Of a DNA stretch of 64,000 nt, positions 31,754 through 47,100 are shown piece after piece. The position numbers were made by a program, and so were the translations under genes. Under the pieces are notes generated by a model. It did no database searches and was not told the origin of the DNA. It saw only the letters and a program-made list of their open reading frames with translations. Within the stretch, counting starts at the first letter, position 1. Every line of letters begins with the position of its first letter. The DNA is from Glandiceps talaboti (Eukaryota > Hemichordata > Enteropneusta > Spengelidae). Location: positions 5,611,922 through 5,675,921 of the forward strand of contig NC_135563.1 in the NCBI RefSeq assembly GCF_964340395.1, read 5' to 3'.

Positions 31754-32140
31754 AGGACTAAGAAAAATATTGTTTGGTTCCGGTTACCCGACCCTACCTA
31801 GTTTTTCACGCCGGTCCTAACTTTTTTTTACGTATTCGAGAAAAAAATAATAAAATAGGGAAAAGTCTCACAAGAAATAGTAAATACGGAAACTGATCAG
31901 ACATCTACTTAAAAAGACAATATTAAACTATTCTTCCAATCTGTAATGGCAGTACATCTAATGAGAAGACACCAATAATTAATTAATAAACACTGAGGCG
32001 ATATGGAAAACAACGGACAACAAAACTTCCTGAACTAGACACTCACGTATAAAAATAAAGATATATATATAAAATCTACCTACCCGCCCTATTCTAAAAT
32101 TGAGCGTAATCGGAACCACACAATTTTTTTTTATGCCTTA
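31754..32140 (-). mobile_element. Small inverted-repeat element (MITE-like), copy 3, inverted
   Basis: Inverted relative to 16263. The left end reads 'ttggttccggttacccgacc', the partner of 'gggtcgggtaaccgg' near 16597. The right end reads 'gcgtaatcggaaccacacaa', the partner of the left end of copy 1. The middle is diverged. Confidence 0.75.
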
Positions 32141-34780
32141 TGAGGGACGCGTTCGTGATTGAATGTTCTAGTAGAAAATATATAACAATATATCATATAG
32201 ATTTATGTTTTCAAAATATATCTGAGAGAGTCAGAATAATAAGTACCTCATAATACCCTGACACAGAATATACATTATATTTCAAATACAACGTAAGATC
32301 GTCAAAATTTATTGCTAAGCATCACGAGTCATACTACGTGTTAGCCAGACAGGAGATGTGCATTATGCGATTCTTACAGATAATATCACCAGGGACATCA
32401 ATATAAACGATTATTTATTACATTCAGAAACATTTCACGGTTAGCAAATGCCTGTAGGTCTGTACTATAATGGAGGTGAATTGGTATGCCGAATCACTTC
32501 CAGCAATATAATTATGTTAATAAAATAAGTTAGTTTGACGTCGGTGATACCATCAACGCACATTCCCTTTGTAGCTTATTTCTACATCGTAACTTCCGAG
32601 TCGTAAAAATTTGGTGTCAATGGTAATTCACGCCATTATAATTCTAGCTTCTGCTAATGGAAGCCATAATTTATCCGATGAAGCGAAGCTATCAATCAAT
32701 ATACCATCCCTAGTGGCGGACTGTAATTAAACAGAAGCGATTGTGAGGGGAAGAAATCGCTTATTGCAAAATTCATCATAGGGGTATTTTTAATAAACAT
32801 ATCAATTTGAAAATGCATATGGGCTGTCAAAGTGGTAACCCTACTGGGATTGGACGAGTTCAGGCCAACCACAACAAATATATACCTTCTTCAAAGAAGA
32901 CGACCACGAAACGATTACTTTTTTAAGACACCTGCGTTTGCAGTTCATCTAGCATGACGAGATAAACCAGATTCAGAGTCCCGGGGAGACTTACGACGAG
33001 TCCCTGAAGAGGATGCCTAAATCGAAGTCTATCAGTTGAACTGCCAAGTTAACAGACATTGTAGGATACTTTGCAAAATAAATAGTAGATAGCGTTTCAA
33101 CTCAAATTTGTTGTCATACATTGTACGAAAACCAAGTTAAAGCCAGTGATTTTGACATAGCTATCAGTTAAATCGTAAGTTTGAATGGATATATTTTGCA
33201 CACGGTGCTGTTCAAGAAATTATCTTCTTCATCATGTTTCTTTGCCTTTCCTTTTCCTCTATCTTCTTTTTATTGGATTCCTATAACAAGCCCCCCCCCC
33301 CCTACTTGAATAACTTGTAATGCAAAAAAATGCTCTGTTCGTGAACAAGTGTCGTCGCGTCACCACCATGACTATAGATGACGTCGACAGTCCGGACATT
33401 TACTTATTCTTGCCAGAGAGGGCGCTGTTCCGCAAAATATTAAGGGCGGGCGAAAATAAAAAGAATCTTTATTCTGATGTCGGAGCTGAAATTCTAGGTC
33501 GGTCAGGTAATGGGAAACATTTTTAACAAAATGAGTCACTCTAACAGATATGGTTGCGTACAAATGTATGTGTGGCGCAATATAAATTCACCTTTTCTTA
33601 AATTCGGAACTTTTGGCATCTTCATGGCAACATACAAACGTACAACTCGGCAATAACTGAAGCCTCGACACAGTCCAGTCCATTCTACTTTTACTGACAC
33701 ACGAAATAGTTGAAAAAGGGCGGAGGGACTCATAGGCGAACAAAACATATATCCCGCTTCTGACGATTGGGAAGGGGCGAGGAGAGCTGAAAAAACAAGT
33801 TTAATAGTTTACTCATCCATATTTTCCGACGCTCTTCACAACTTTCATCACAGGAAGTCCAGGAACCGGAACAAAATAAACAAACGAACGAACTATATAG
33901 CTTCCATTATCTATACATGTACATATGTATAGATGGGCTTGTATACTAAACTATGTTACAATATATCATTATACATACAGATCTAGACAATAACAATATA
34001 GTTATTCATGTATATATAGTGTATCTGGTATTTTTATTTACTCATGTATTTACTCATGTATACTTATACGGACTTTGAAACAACATATTTCATCGAACAA
34101 AAATATTTCAAATCCTTCTCACTCAGCACACATAGCTTTATTACAACTGTGGGCAGAAAATCAGTGAGAAAAAATGAAACGCCTTAAGATTGATTCGTTG
34201 TATTCTAGTCAAGGTACGGCGATCTAAAAGTTGCAAATTCAGGTGCAACACAAGGACTAATCAAACGTTACTATAGTACACTAAAGCCTTTTCCTAAATC
34301 ACAAAGCTAGGCAGAGAAGTCTGCGTGTTCCCAGTTCATATTCATCAGAGAAAAGAATCCTGTAAGGTACATCTAGATTTAGTCAAAGAAAGGAAGTGCT
34401 TTCAGAGGTGAAACCACTCATTTTCTTCTACCATTCTCGTCTCATGTTTTTCATTTTCAACCATCTAAATGCCTTATAATGGAAAGTGTCTCTGTCTTCC
34501 TTGGTTATTAGGCATGAGGTGGATCGAGTTTCATCCCTTTCTTTGACAGTGTTCAAACTGCTGTAACACCTGAATAAAAAAAAACCTATACAAACTGCAG
34601 AGAGAATGTATTTCATTTTGTAGCAAATTATCAAGAGTGGTGATATTGGAATTGTGCATGACTAACCAGCGTGTATAGTAAGGTTAGAAGTTAGTTACAG
34701 AAAACAAAGGTCAAGGTTAGGTTATCTGAGACGTCCATAGGGTCATACCGAATACAAAGGTCAGGGGTCACATCTATCTT
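32141..34780. other. Non-coding stretch, no recognised gene
   Basis: C-run at about 33292-33301. ORFs near 33320-33750 on both strands lack motifs. Nothing else recognised. Confidence 0.4.
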
Positions 34781-34789
34781 GGACTACAC

Positions 34790-35320
34790 AGGCGACATTG
34801 AACCTCCTGGCACTAGGATGTGCACATCCTAAGTGCTTGGAAGAGGAGCACAGTCACATACCAACCATGTATTTTCACAGCCCTGCTACAAAGCTGCAAA
34901 AAGTATGCCTATTACATGGCTGTAGCTCATGTGCATATCATCTGCGTCAAGACTTTTGCACATCCCTGTATCATAGATGTGTACTGCACACACAATGCAT
35001 AGTTGTGCACATCCATGTACAAACTATAGTAGAATCATACCCTGTAGCAGCCCTGTTGTTCACATCCAATCAGCATTCCTAGCACAGCTGGTACATGGCT
35101 GTGATAATTAATACCTGTTACAGCAATGCTCACATGGCTAGGACAAAGCTGTGGGGGGAAAGCTCTTGTACATATGTTATAAAAAACATATGCTGCATTA
35201 CCATTTTTCACATAGTATGTTACAGCAGTGTGCTTACCAGAGCTAGTACAGGGATACTTCAAACACAGCTAGTAGTAGTAGTAGTAGTAGTAGTAGTACT
35301 AGTAGTAGTAGTAGTATAGT
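34790..35320. repeat. Degenerate tandem repeat and (TAG)n run
   Basis: Recurring phrases around 'tacatggctgt', 'gcacatcc.tgta' and 'cacagctg' suggest an old, strongly diverged tandem array. The array ends in (TAG/GTA)n at about 35270-35316. The long overlapping ORFs here (for example 34798-35082) follow the repeat and I do not regard them as genes. Confidence 0.5.
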
Positions 35321-37144
35321 ACATTCCCTGTGGTTCTAGAACTGGTACATTTATGTGCACAACCCAGTCCTAGGTACATGACTGTTTACAGAATATACCA
35401 TTCTTTGAATGTAATGTCATATAGAATACAAAGGTCAAGGGTCATAGCTTGGGTCAATGAAATTTCCATCAATTATTTACCAGTAGTAGTTAAAGGGTTT
35501 GTATAATGATAATCAAACAACTAGCTCTGTGTTCTCTGTTCCTATGGCTACCTAGTTGAACCCTTTACAAAACTTTGAAAGCAGGTGGTGCATGCAGTAT
35601 TTAGCCCTACTAGCTGGATAATCTGAATAGCCACATCATTCATTCATTCATTCCAGCTTTATCTCATTAAGGCAAATACACTCACACAAAAATACAAAAA
35701 CAACATATACTGCTACAATTATCATTATTGTATTATACACTAAGTACATACATGTAAGCTATTAACATACACAGAGTGTTCTCCACAACAGTTTGTCCAT
35801 TTATTTATCACACAGGACATTAAGTACAATTTTTAAAAACCTGGGTGTCAATCAAACTCTGATATGCAAATAGTGTTCCAATAGTGACCAATCGACTGAT
35901 AGAATCAAGAGATGACATCATTATTAAATACTACTAAAAATATGTTTTGTTCTGATGACAAAAAACAGCCTGGATAAGGCCAATCTGCACGGTCTTTCAT
36001 TGTGTCTATTCTTACTAGTCACAAACTTACTTATAAACAATTGACTAAAGAATTGTATAGTGACAAATCTTGCAGTCAAAGATACAGATTATCATCTAAC
36101 CATTGGCTTTTGAATCTAGCGATCATTACCAATGTCTAGTCAAATGGCTCAAAATCTGGTGAAAATTCAGCTTGACCATATGCTGACAAAAATGTGCAAC
36201 GTGGACATCAGCAGTATATCCCATCACACATTGCCAGGTGCCTGTATTTGGGTAATTTATTCAAGAAAAACATGACCCTGATATGCAAATTATATTTAAA
36301 TTGTATGTGCCATCTTCAAGTTTGAAAAAAAAAACAGCTGGTGGTGGTGGTGGTGATGGTGGTAATTTAAAAGTTAGCATAGAAAATTGTTCTGCATATA
36401 CATTCATTTGACTAGACGTGAGTGGGAGAGAGATATCAAAGCCATGGATAGCATCTAGACTATCTAAGATAGGTCCAAATAAAACACATTGCATCTTTTT
36501 AAGAGTTGTGACATCCTTGATAATTTTGAGTTATTTTGGTTAAATTTCAGATTTGGAACTTATTTACACAAGCTTTTTCTCCAAACACGTTAAAAAAAAA
36601 AAAAAAAAAAGTTTTCAGGGAAAACTAAAGTTGAGGTGATCACTGAATAGCACACCATTTTTTTTATTAAAAGTAAAAAAAATGACTTTGAAAATTTTCT
36701 AATGGCACTACAGCATACATGAGTTGTGTTATCTTGGTAACAAAGTGTACAAAATCGACTTCTGTGTTAAAAAAACTTAAGTCACAACATTCGATTACTT
36801 TTGACAAGAAATATACAATCACCAGACGAATAAATTATTAAATTAAATCACAAAATGGCAACTATATTATGTGCATAGCCTATCACTGCACATTCTACAG
36901 TATTTCAATTTCATATGCATTTGCTCATATCATGGATTACTTGGTATAAAAAGCAGAATTTGAAGATACTCATTTCAATTTCATAATTTCTGTAAGTTAG
37001 TAAAAAGATATTTTACATTGTTTATGCATTCGAGAATGAAACTACAACCCATCTCAGTAAACTGTTACAAATGACCATGTATGCAATGCTATGGATACTA
37101 TTAAGTGTGCAAAGTTAGGTATGAAAATCTTTTCGGTTACTAGT
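35321..37144. other. Region downstream of the ZDHHC16-like gene
   Basis: A (GGT)n run at about 36342-36363 and an A-run at 36592-36610. No gene recognised. Part may be 3' UTR of the palmitoyltransferase gene. Confidence 0.4.
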
Positions 37145-37150
37145 TTTATT
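37145..37150 (-). terminator. Candidate poly(A) signal AATAAA for the ZDHHC16-like gene
   Basis: AATAAA on the minus strand about 400 bp after the stop codon at 37551. Position only; other AATAAA sites lie further downstream. Confidence 0.3.
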
Positions 37151-37550
37151 TCTATGTTCGACACATACACACACAGTTGATAGAATTAATATCTAACAAC
37201 TCAACCAGATTTTACAATCTTAGATACAAATGTTTTCTGATAAAATTTAGCACTAGCAATTGATTTAAAAATTGTACCTTGCATCACAGAAATAGACATA
37301 TTCTTTCCGCATTTTACAATTACTCAGAGACAGAGTGTGTGTTGTAACAGTTGAGTGAGGCTAACTGTGATGTAGCAAGCACAATGGAAGAAATCTGTAT
37401 TTTTCTCACCAAAACATTGTATATTCCTGTACGTGTGAATCCTCTCTGACTAAAACATTGCATATTTGTCTGCTTATTTTGAAGTAAATGTTCAAGTTCA
37501 CTATAAAAGCTCCCCCTTGTCTTTTTTCTTCTCCTTCTTCAGGTTTCATG

Positions 37551-37659
37551 TCATACATGGCAATTGCCATTGCTTGTTTTACTATAGTTAAATTGCCACT
37601 GGTATCCATTGCCATCTGAAGGATGCCCTGAGGGCATGGCTATATGACTCCAAAATGTC
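37551..37659 (-). CDS. ZDHHC16: ZDHHC16-like terminal exon
   Basis: One base completes the Arg codon, then [20 protein letters not shown] and a short tail to TGA at 37551-37553. It aligns with the family end (R.WL..VLLPS.H.P.GNG.W). Acceptor TTTTACAG. The intron before it is about 7.75 kb. Confidence 0.88.
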
Positions 37660-40600
37660 CTGTAAAACAAACAAAATGAATTCATTTTGAGTTTTTTATG
37701 TAATTCTTTGTGTCTAGGGACACTTTGTCAAGTTTGTGAAATACAGGTGTGGGTGAGGGTGGGGATTGATATATTATTTGTGATCCAATTCTGTTGACAC
37801 AATGCATAACCTCTCATTCTTAAATTCCATCACTGGTACTCGCACACATTGTATCACACTCTCATCTCAGACTTCAATTGGTTTGCCTCGTCAAGTCCTG
37901 CGTTATTGATGAAGTGGAGTTTTGCAGGAACAGCAAGCAATCTCGTCTACATCATTTGGGACTGTTTTTACTAATTCACCAATTTCCAGTATTGCCTTTT
38001 CTACTTCTGTGCTATTGTTGATAGCCATTTGCCTCAAACGCATAGTAATCTACACATCGTCACTGGGGATCATTTCACCAAAGTCGTCCATCTCAATTAT
38101 TGACATGTGTAGCTGTGTGCTATCGTTGAACAGCAGTGACTTGGAATGTATGTTAATCCATACAATCCTATATTTTGGGACTAGTTTTACGCACTCAACG
38201 ATATCTAGAACTGAAGTCTTGCACTATTCGTAACGAGGGCAATGGTCAGAGTTTTTATAATAATCTACCCTTTACAATTTCAGGCTAATTTTCCAAAGTA
38301 GTTCATCAACATTTTGCTTGTCATATTATCGAAGTGCAATCACTTCAAAGCTATGATTATTCACAAATTTGCATTTAGGTACATTTTTTTCACAGTACTT
38401 CATCTCTCTCCCTTCCTTGCCTTGTCATAATATTGACTAGTAATGGCTTAAAAGCTATGGGTATTTACATATTAGCATTTAGGTACATTTTTTTCAAAGT
38501 TGTTTCATCTCCCATCATTGCCTTGCCTCGTCATGCGCTATCATTGAAGTGCAATGGCTTGGAAGTTATGGTAATTCACACCATGTCAGTTGGGACTGTT
38601 TTCTCTAATTCAACCATTATCAGTATTGCTTCATACAGGGTCATCCATTAGGCTGTGATAGATACAATACACAGTAATTGAAGTGTAGCCCACAACAGCT
38701 CTCGCCCTGATTGACACATGCTGTTGAACATGCCAATTACCACAGTCAACTGTAACCACTACATGTATGCAAGGTCATTGCCATTGCCAGATGTAGTTAC
38801 ATGACAGTGCCTCAATGGCAACGCAAACCTTGAACTTCACAGTATGTTACTGTTAATGTTCTAATCTCTGTGATGAACCTATACTGTTCGCCTATTAACA
38901 CCGCCATCAAAGAATCAACGATCTGTTCATGATTTGAGCCAACGAAGTGAACAATCACTGACGTTGATTGACACATTTCCTTTCTACTTCATCTCTGACA
39001 ATTCACTCAAGACTTTACTTTGTATTACTGTTAGAAGTGATTCCTTTAGAGCTTATCATAACATGATACTGCCTAGAGACAGTGAAAAACTAAAAACCAT
39101 TTTATGAGCTGATATAAAGTAGATCGATAGATAACACACGATTTTTCCAGTTCAACTCCTGGATTATTTCTAGCTGTCTTACTTGTAAGACATATAAGCA
39201 TAAGACAGAATCGGTAAGTCGTGATTGAGAACTTTTCATTTATTTTTGACTAATTCTCATGCTGTCTAACTGTATAAAACAAACACAACATGGAAGGGAG
39301 TTTAGCAGAGGATTGCCTTAGGTTTCAACCCATGGCTTAATTCAGGCTGTCTGATTGCGTACCTGTGCATTCTTTATAACAAATCATGGTATTTAGTGAA
39401 AAGTGCTTTCCATCTATATTATCGGATTAAATGTGGTCGTTTGACTCTTTAGACACACAGGTAACATGGAAAACTATTTAGCAAGAGAGTGCTTTTTGGT
39501 TTTATCCTGGGATTAATTGTCACTGTCTGGCTTTGTAGACACACATAACATTAAACAGTACTTTGTGGACTTGAGTGATATTATTAAAACTGACTATAGG
39601 GCAGATGTACAACCAAATTTTTGTTCACTTCTAAGCTACTATATCCGTAAATGTCAAATTCTTTTTAAATGCTTAAACGGATTTCAATTTTCAATCCATC
39701 TAATTTTTTGACTTTTCATCGATTTTTATTGAAGTAGTCCATTCTAACAAGGAACAGTGGCTATAATGCAGCTTGGCAGGCGGAGGATTAAATTTGAATT
39801 TGTAAGCAAGCTAGGGAGTGTAGGTCAGGGCAATGTGCATTTATAGGCAAGTTAGGGACTACAGGGGCAAGGTTGTGGACTGCATGGGCAGGATACGTTC
39901 TAAGAGTAATTGATATTACTGTATTAACTCAGGATGCAGCTATTCGTCAGATTTCATTCACTAGTCCTATACCTTCCATAAAAATTCAAAAATATGATAC
40001 AGGCTTGCAAAATACTACAAGGACAACTGAAGCTTTTGTACCAAGAGAAAACAATTTTCATGTCAGGAAATATTTCAAAACACTACAATGAGTCAATCGG
40101 TAAAGAAATATCTAAGTTTGACCTGACAAAGAATTTCTCAATGATGCAACTCTAAGAAGAACAAAAATTTGAAAACTATTTGATGATTACGTTTTTTAAA
40201 TAACTTTCTTCTTCATCCTTGTTTTTTCCATAGCCTTTTACTTTTTATTTTTCATATTCTCAGCCTGTACGTATTCAAATTCATTGTCAAATTCAAGTTC
40301 AAATTCACTTTCTGTAGCGTACATAATACACTTAGTGAGTCTCTTGATTCAAAAGAGATGCAATACATTCATGAAAATATACAACAGACGAATTTGACTG
40401 GAATGATGACTACACAAAATAAAACACATTACAGTTGGCTCATTTCACGAAAATTTAAATTTTTTGTAACGTTATATTTACTCTTACATTGTTGATTACA
40501 ATGAAGCGTTCACTAGTCTGTTTAGTGTGCTGTTGAGACACATCGTTAGCTGGTCATACCTCCCAGCCCTCGTATACTCTGCTTGTGTTGAGAAAAATTT

Positions 40601-43600
40601 CATACGATTCACGTATTTACACCCCTAAAAGTCATTATCATAGTTATCCAGCACCCATGGGGTTAAATTTACATAAAACATACATAAATAACATGTAAAT
40701 TAACACATCACATGGCGTACCGCGTGTATATTTACATACTGATTCATTCGAATAATGATAGTCTCACTAGTTATCATAGTTGAAGAGACTGCACGCTGTC
40801 ACCGACCAGGCTATTGAGTGTAAATATTCAATTGTTACGACAGAAAGTACGACCAGCTAATGATGTATCTCGACAGCACAGTAAACAAGCTCAGCATTCA
40901 CATATGGCTGTACTGAATAAAGTTTTATTCACTATACAAGTCCTCATAAAATATGAATTTCGGGTGAAAACTGAATGTAATGTTGTATGTCATTATATTG
41001 TGAAATCTTTTTACACTGAAAACAAGTAAATAGCTACATAATGTAGCAGATGTTTGGTTTAGTAACTCAACATCTGCCTAACGTACGGTTCAGTTGCGCC
41101 CATATAATTTTACATTTTAGTTCTGTATAAATATTTATAAAGCCTACAGGCTATATCGTTATAGTATCAAATAAATTTGATTGAACTATTTTGGGTTTAG
41201 TTGTGATCATATAATTTTACATAATTTAATTATGTATATGTACATTTGTAAGTCATACAGGACATATCATGTACCGGTAGTATCGAATTCACTACAAATG
41301 GTTCAACTATTTGAGTAGTCTTGTGAAAATATCAGTCATCAAGGTATTCTGAATGTAGTTCATACCATGCTTGCAAGCCATAGCACATATTTCTGCAGAA
41401 GCAACGAAATATGAAACTCTGGCTGCTTTACATTGTACCATTCAGTAGTTTGTAAAAGTAATAAATATTCATGAGCAATAACATCACGACGATCCACCCA
41501 ATCAAACAACATAGTTATTCAAAACACATTTCATAATATGTACCCGATGCATGCAATGTGTGACGTTGGTTTGTCACTGAAATAAATAAATGACTTTAGA
41601 AGATGCCACTGTGAGTGAATTTCAATTTTATAGGGTCATGCCCTTGAAGCAATGGTATATTCTGACTGTATCAAGGGTGTGTAAACAGGCATAGCGTGGA
41701 CAGCAAGCATGGACAGTTAGATGCACTGAACTTGCTGTGTTATGTGAACGGGTGATTCTAAAGAACTGTGTAACGTTACTAGTCTCATTAAAACCACTAG
41801 GATAACAAACATTTGAAGGAGTTCAAGAGTACAAAACAAGAATTTGGTAAATTTAGTACTTCAAAAATATGAGCACCGCACTGAGTAGTATGAGGTGCCG
41901 TGAATACAGTCCCAGGCCTGGAGTACACTGTGCTAAAGTGTCGTACAAATAGATTTGTGGTGTACATGTACATGCTTTGTAGAGTTCAGTCCAGGTTTAG
42001 TTCCTTGTAAAATCAAGAAAAGTGTCATCAACAACACTTCAATAACTACAGGTTGTGCATGAACTCGCATGAATCGGCCGGTTTCAGCTTGTTGTAACCT
42101 TACTTGTATGCATGGCTGTTGTGTAACTTGACAACTACAAACTTGTAATCTAACAGTACACAGCATCAGTCCATGCTCTAACAAAACATATTCGTTACTT
42201 CCACAGACAGGCAAGACATATAAGCAATTATCTTCTGTTCATATCATTCCAAGCTTGTCCATACGCTGACAAAATCAAATTTTGGCTACAAGAACCCAAG
42301 CCATTTTCAGTTTTCAGTGTACATATCATACTATGGCATCGTGTATCACGTGATATACATGAGACAATATGATTGGTTGTAATAATATTGGCCACTAATT
42401 AACAGCTGTAAGATCTTGTTATACATAATTGACCAATTTTCAGTGAAGATATCTTTGGTTATTTGATGAAAAAATATCCAAGCTGCAGCTAGTGCAGGTT
42501 TAAATCACCTATCTAATAACGTTAGCGCAGGCTTTGAAATTCTGGTGGCATAAACTAATTTCAAAAAACAAAATAAATCCACAATCTGCCACTAGGTGGC
42601 AGTAGTTGCTACTTGGATTACAGTAAGTCAGTGTGCGGCTCAAGCCCTTGAAAGCACCATTGGCACTATATGACCTGTGGTTGCTTTTATAGTTAGGAGA
42701 ATTACCCAAGGGTCTAGCAACTAGAATGGTACTTTGTAAAATATGGACAGCCAATTTCAAGATTTTATTTGACAGTCAGATTGAAGGGTAAAGTATATCC
42801 CAACACAACACAAACTTCTGTATTACATGTATACATAGTCTAGCTGCTAGACCTTTGAGCCATTCTGCTAAGTTATAAAAGTGATCAAAGGTCACATAGC
42901 ACCAAAGGCAATGTCAAGGGGATGCCTGTCTCAGAGATAAAGTCAGAGATACTGTCATCCCCCTCAGCATTTGTTTGACAACCTTCAGAGAACAGAGATC
43001 TGAGGTCTTACTACATAATGTACTATGTAAACAAATGGCATGATTTTAAATTTGCCATTGCAATTGAATCTATTCAATCGCCAAGCTACTCAGTGACTGT
43101 AACTTGTAAGTTAGCCTAAATACTAGATTTGAGTCTCTATATATGCAATGAATGTAAGAAAAAAGATGGCAGCCATGTCCCATTTCATTTTTTATGTGAT
43201 ATGTGCAAAAGAAATCCACACAGGGGAAAATTTTGAGCAAGATATGAAAGGTGTGTGGGGTGTGTAGGTGTGTGTGGATGGAAGTGGGTGTGGCTGTGTG
43301 GGTGGCTGTGTGTGTGTGTGGGTGGCTGTGTGTGTGTGCATGTATGTGGGTGTGTATGGGTGTGCATATTTGTGTATGTGTGTATATGTGTATGTATGCA
43401 TGTCTGTGCATGTGTATGTGCACATACATGTATGTGTGCATGTAAATACTAGTATGTGTATGTGTGTACACGCATTGTCTATGTGTGTCTGTGTGAACAT
43501 TATAAATGTATTGAGGCAAATGGACAAAACCCAATGAAGCAGTATCTTTCATATATGTATGTGCCAATAGTGCTAATAGGATGTTAAGATGAGAAATAGT

Positions 43601-44141
43601 TGCTATGACTGCATTACATTAGATTAGATTATGGCAGTGAAACAAACTACACTATATACATGTGCTACATAAGGTTACAATATTACACACATAAACAATA
43701 CTATAATGCTAAATAAAATTATGGAAGTGAAATAAACATCGCTTTGCTGTATAAAATTATGGCAGTGAAATAAACAACGCTATGCTGCATAAAATTATGG
43801 AAGCAAAACAAACAACACCATGCTAAGCTACAAAAAGGTATGGCAGTAAAACAAACAAGACTACATGTACACAATGCTACATACAAGTTTGACAAGCACA
43901 ACAGAAAAAACAAATACTAACTAGTTTCAGGAAAGGCTGGCTAACCATGCATGGATGACTTATTCCTTTGAGACGATGTATGACTTATCGTATGTAATGT
44001 GATAATTTTTATATGATTTCTGCCATTTGAGACCATCACCAAGAGGCAAATGAGATGAAGGAAATAATGTATGTCTCCAAAATTTCCTGGAAGAAGAAAA
44101 ACCCAAATGATACGATGATCAGGAAAGTATGTCTGAATGTA

Positions 44142-44176
<35 letters not shown>

Positions 44177-47100
44177 GTCTGTCAGTCTGTCTGCCTGCCT
44201 GCCTGCCTGCCTGCATGCATGCATGCATGCATGCATGTATGCATGTATGTATGCATGTGTGTATGTGTGTATGTATGTATGTATGTATGTATGTATGTAT
44301 GTATGTATGTATGTATGTATGCATGCATGCATGCATGCATGGATGCAATTTGTTTGAAATCGTAGTAGCTTCAATCACCCAGGACTTTGCCATATGAAAG
44401 ATTGCATCTAGTCCTTAGTCAGCCATCCTATTTTCAAGGACAATCTCATATTTTCCTATATATGAAGTTTAACAAAGTATTTGGTGGCCATATTGGATTG
44501 TAAAATGGCATAATTTTGATAACATTTTGACCTCAATTTCAAAAAATTTGCATGGTATGTCCCTTGCTTTTTTTCTTGACTTTAACTGAGAATAGGTCTC
44601 TGGAACAAAGTAATAGCAATAATTACTACATAAGAACACATCATATTTCAATTTTAGTTTAAGCACATTGCCTTGTTTGGGGACTCACTTATTTATGATG
44701 TCACAATGATGACAAAAATAAGACAGAATGACTATAAAACTAGATTAAGATGAAATGATATATTAGAAAATAAATCGGTGTTTTGTGTTGTTGTGTGTGT
44801 AACTGTTGAAAGATGAGGTGATGTTATCATACTAAGACCAAATGAATACAAACTACCTTTTACATTAAAGATCCGATGCTGTGATTACAAAATTCTATTA
44901 TCGAAATGAAACTAAATCATCTACCTTTATGGTTGTTATGGCAACATATATACCCTAGATTGGACATTTGTTTTGGATGACGGATTTCCCTAAATCATGC
45001 TATTTCGAAGGTTGGAGTCTAATTTGTTAAATTCAACATCAATTTACTGAAGATCATTTTGGTCTTTTTTTCTTTGGTCTCAAAGGATATACTTGACTTA
45101 TCTAAATTAGTATATCTTACTTCACATCTACCATTTCACTGTCTTAATCTCATGAAGCATAATCTCTCAACTTAATCTACAATTAGATTCTTTATCTTTA
45201 CTATCATACTTACATTATCACATTTTACAATCTTGAAATATATACTCATTTAATGTTGACCTGATAAAATCATTCAATGCATGGTTTTCTTGCAAGCAAA
45301 TTCACTGAACATAGACACTACACACATGAACATTTGGAGGGTCAAAGGTTAAAACATGAGGTCAGAGGTTACAAACACAGAGCTGATTTTTACTTTGCAT
45401 AAAGTATACCCACCTATTATACCCCAGTCCTAGAAATCTTCTCCAGTTTTCAAGCGGACCAAAGTCATATGGATTTTTATATATCTACAGGGTTGAAACA
45501 GAAGAAGAATATTCAAGATATCATGAAGCCATGTCACATTCAGGTTGTTTCCTATACATTTGTATACATGGCCAGTGAGACTGTGGTGAAAACACATTTT
45601 ATACTGCGATGAGTGCCACAAATGCTGATATCTACAAATGCAGTAATGTTATGCACCAATCTTTACTAAATAATGTTCTTACAGTGAGCATGATTGATTG
45701 ACAACTACATCAATGAAAGGTCCCAGAAAAGCATCATTTTCATGACGTCTTGTTTCATATTTGTGCAAAGTTTGAATGGGGTTATTATGCATGGCACATG
45801 ACATATAGATGAATACAAGGACATTAATTGGTATATGGAAACTATCAAAGATTGCCTAAATTTCCTACAAGATGGACTATTCAAGCCGTGACATGATACT
45901 AAAACTACAGTACGTGCTACTCTTGTACAATTTCAGAACCTCAGTAAAAGCAGAGAATGAAATGGTGTGAAGAGATAAAGACATGGATTACATGTAGGTG
46001 GCTTTAATCTTTCCATTTAAATCATGTAATAAATATGTACAAAAAACAGCTATAAATTATTTCTTAATTTTTCACAGAGATGGTATTAACAAACTAAAAA
46101 GTTTTGAACAATATAATGAACTTACAAGTCCTAATTTTTTTAGTCTTTTTGTTTCACTTCTATTGATATGGGCTTCTACACTGGTTTCTCCTCTAGTTAT
46201 TAATCTGACATGCCACATAGTGAGTGCACCCAATGCAACCACAACGCCAGAACATAAGAAGAACTCCAGCAGGATACAACTGTGGAAAGTCTTATCGAAT
46301 AAAGTCACATATCTTATCACTTCTGCTCCGGCCTCTTCATTAATATTGGAATGTTCCTAGGGAATTGAATAAACAAGAATTTAACAAAACTGTGATGGGG
46401 GGGACAACACATCAATGTTGTCTGACTCACAGAGGTATTTCATAAATAATACTGACAGTATATTGAGCTTCAGGGAAAGTTATCTGTGATGATTATGAAG
46501 TCCAGTAAAGTACTGAGAACAGTAGTACGGTATTCATAGCTAACAATATGACACCGTCTAAAGGCTCTATTATACAGTTAGAAACACATTTGATGATGTG
46601 ACACATTAAGAGAACTTTGCTGACTTGATTTCCATATCAATTACTAAACTCAGAAAAATTAGACATAGAATGAAAATGTTACCCTATGGATATGAATACA
46701 GTAAGTTCTTTAATTATATGCATAGACATGTGGTTTGTTGATGAAATTGAAAACATAGAAAATTGAAGAGTTATGTCCAATATGAAGTACATGTATCATG
46801 ATCAGATAACTTCAATATAATACATTGTAGCCTGTAAATTACAATTCTGGCAAACAACACCATTCCACCTACTCATGGTTCCAGTGAAATTGGTTATTTC
46901 AATATATATTTTTTTATGTTTCCCAATTGAATTGCTGTAACGAGGCTACACAGGCTATCAAAGTTTACTGCAAATGAACATCACAAATGACCAGACACCA
47001 AGGATGGATAGTAGTTTGTTTTACACACTGAATACAGGATGGGTGGAATAGTTTATATTGAACACGTGGATATTACAGCTTTTAAGGCGCCATGACAGGA

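Larger units (their letters stand above)
37660..45413 (-). other. ZDHHC16-like last intron (7.75 kb)
   Basis: Contains degenerate tandem arrays at 37935-38645, 39130-39560, 41085-41310 and 43629-43875, microsatellites at 43245-43500 and 44130-44345, and an interspersed repeat at 44452-44640. No other gene recognised. Confidence 0.7.

Noticed and set aside
34798-35262. Cys/His-rich ORFs that could suggest zinc fingers
   Set aside because: They follow a degenerate tandem repeat, and the Cys spacing does not fit a known finger.
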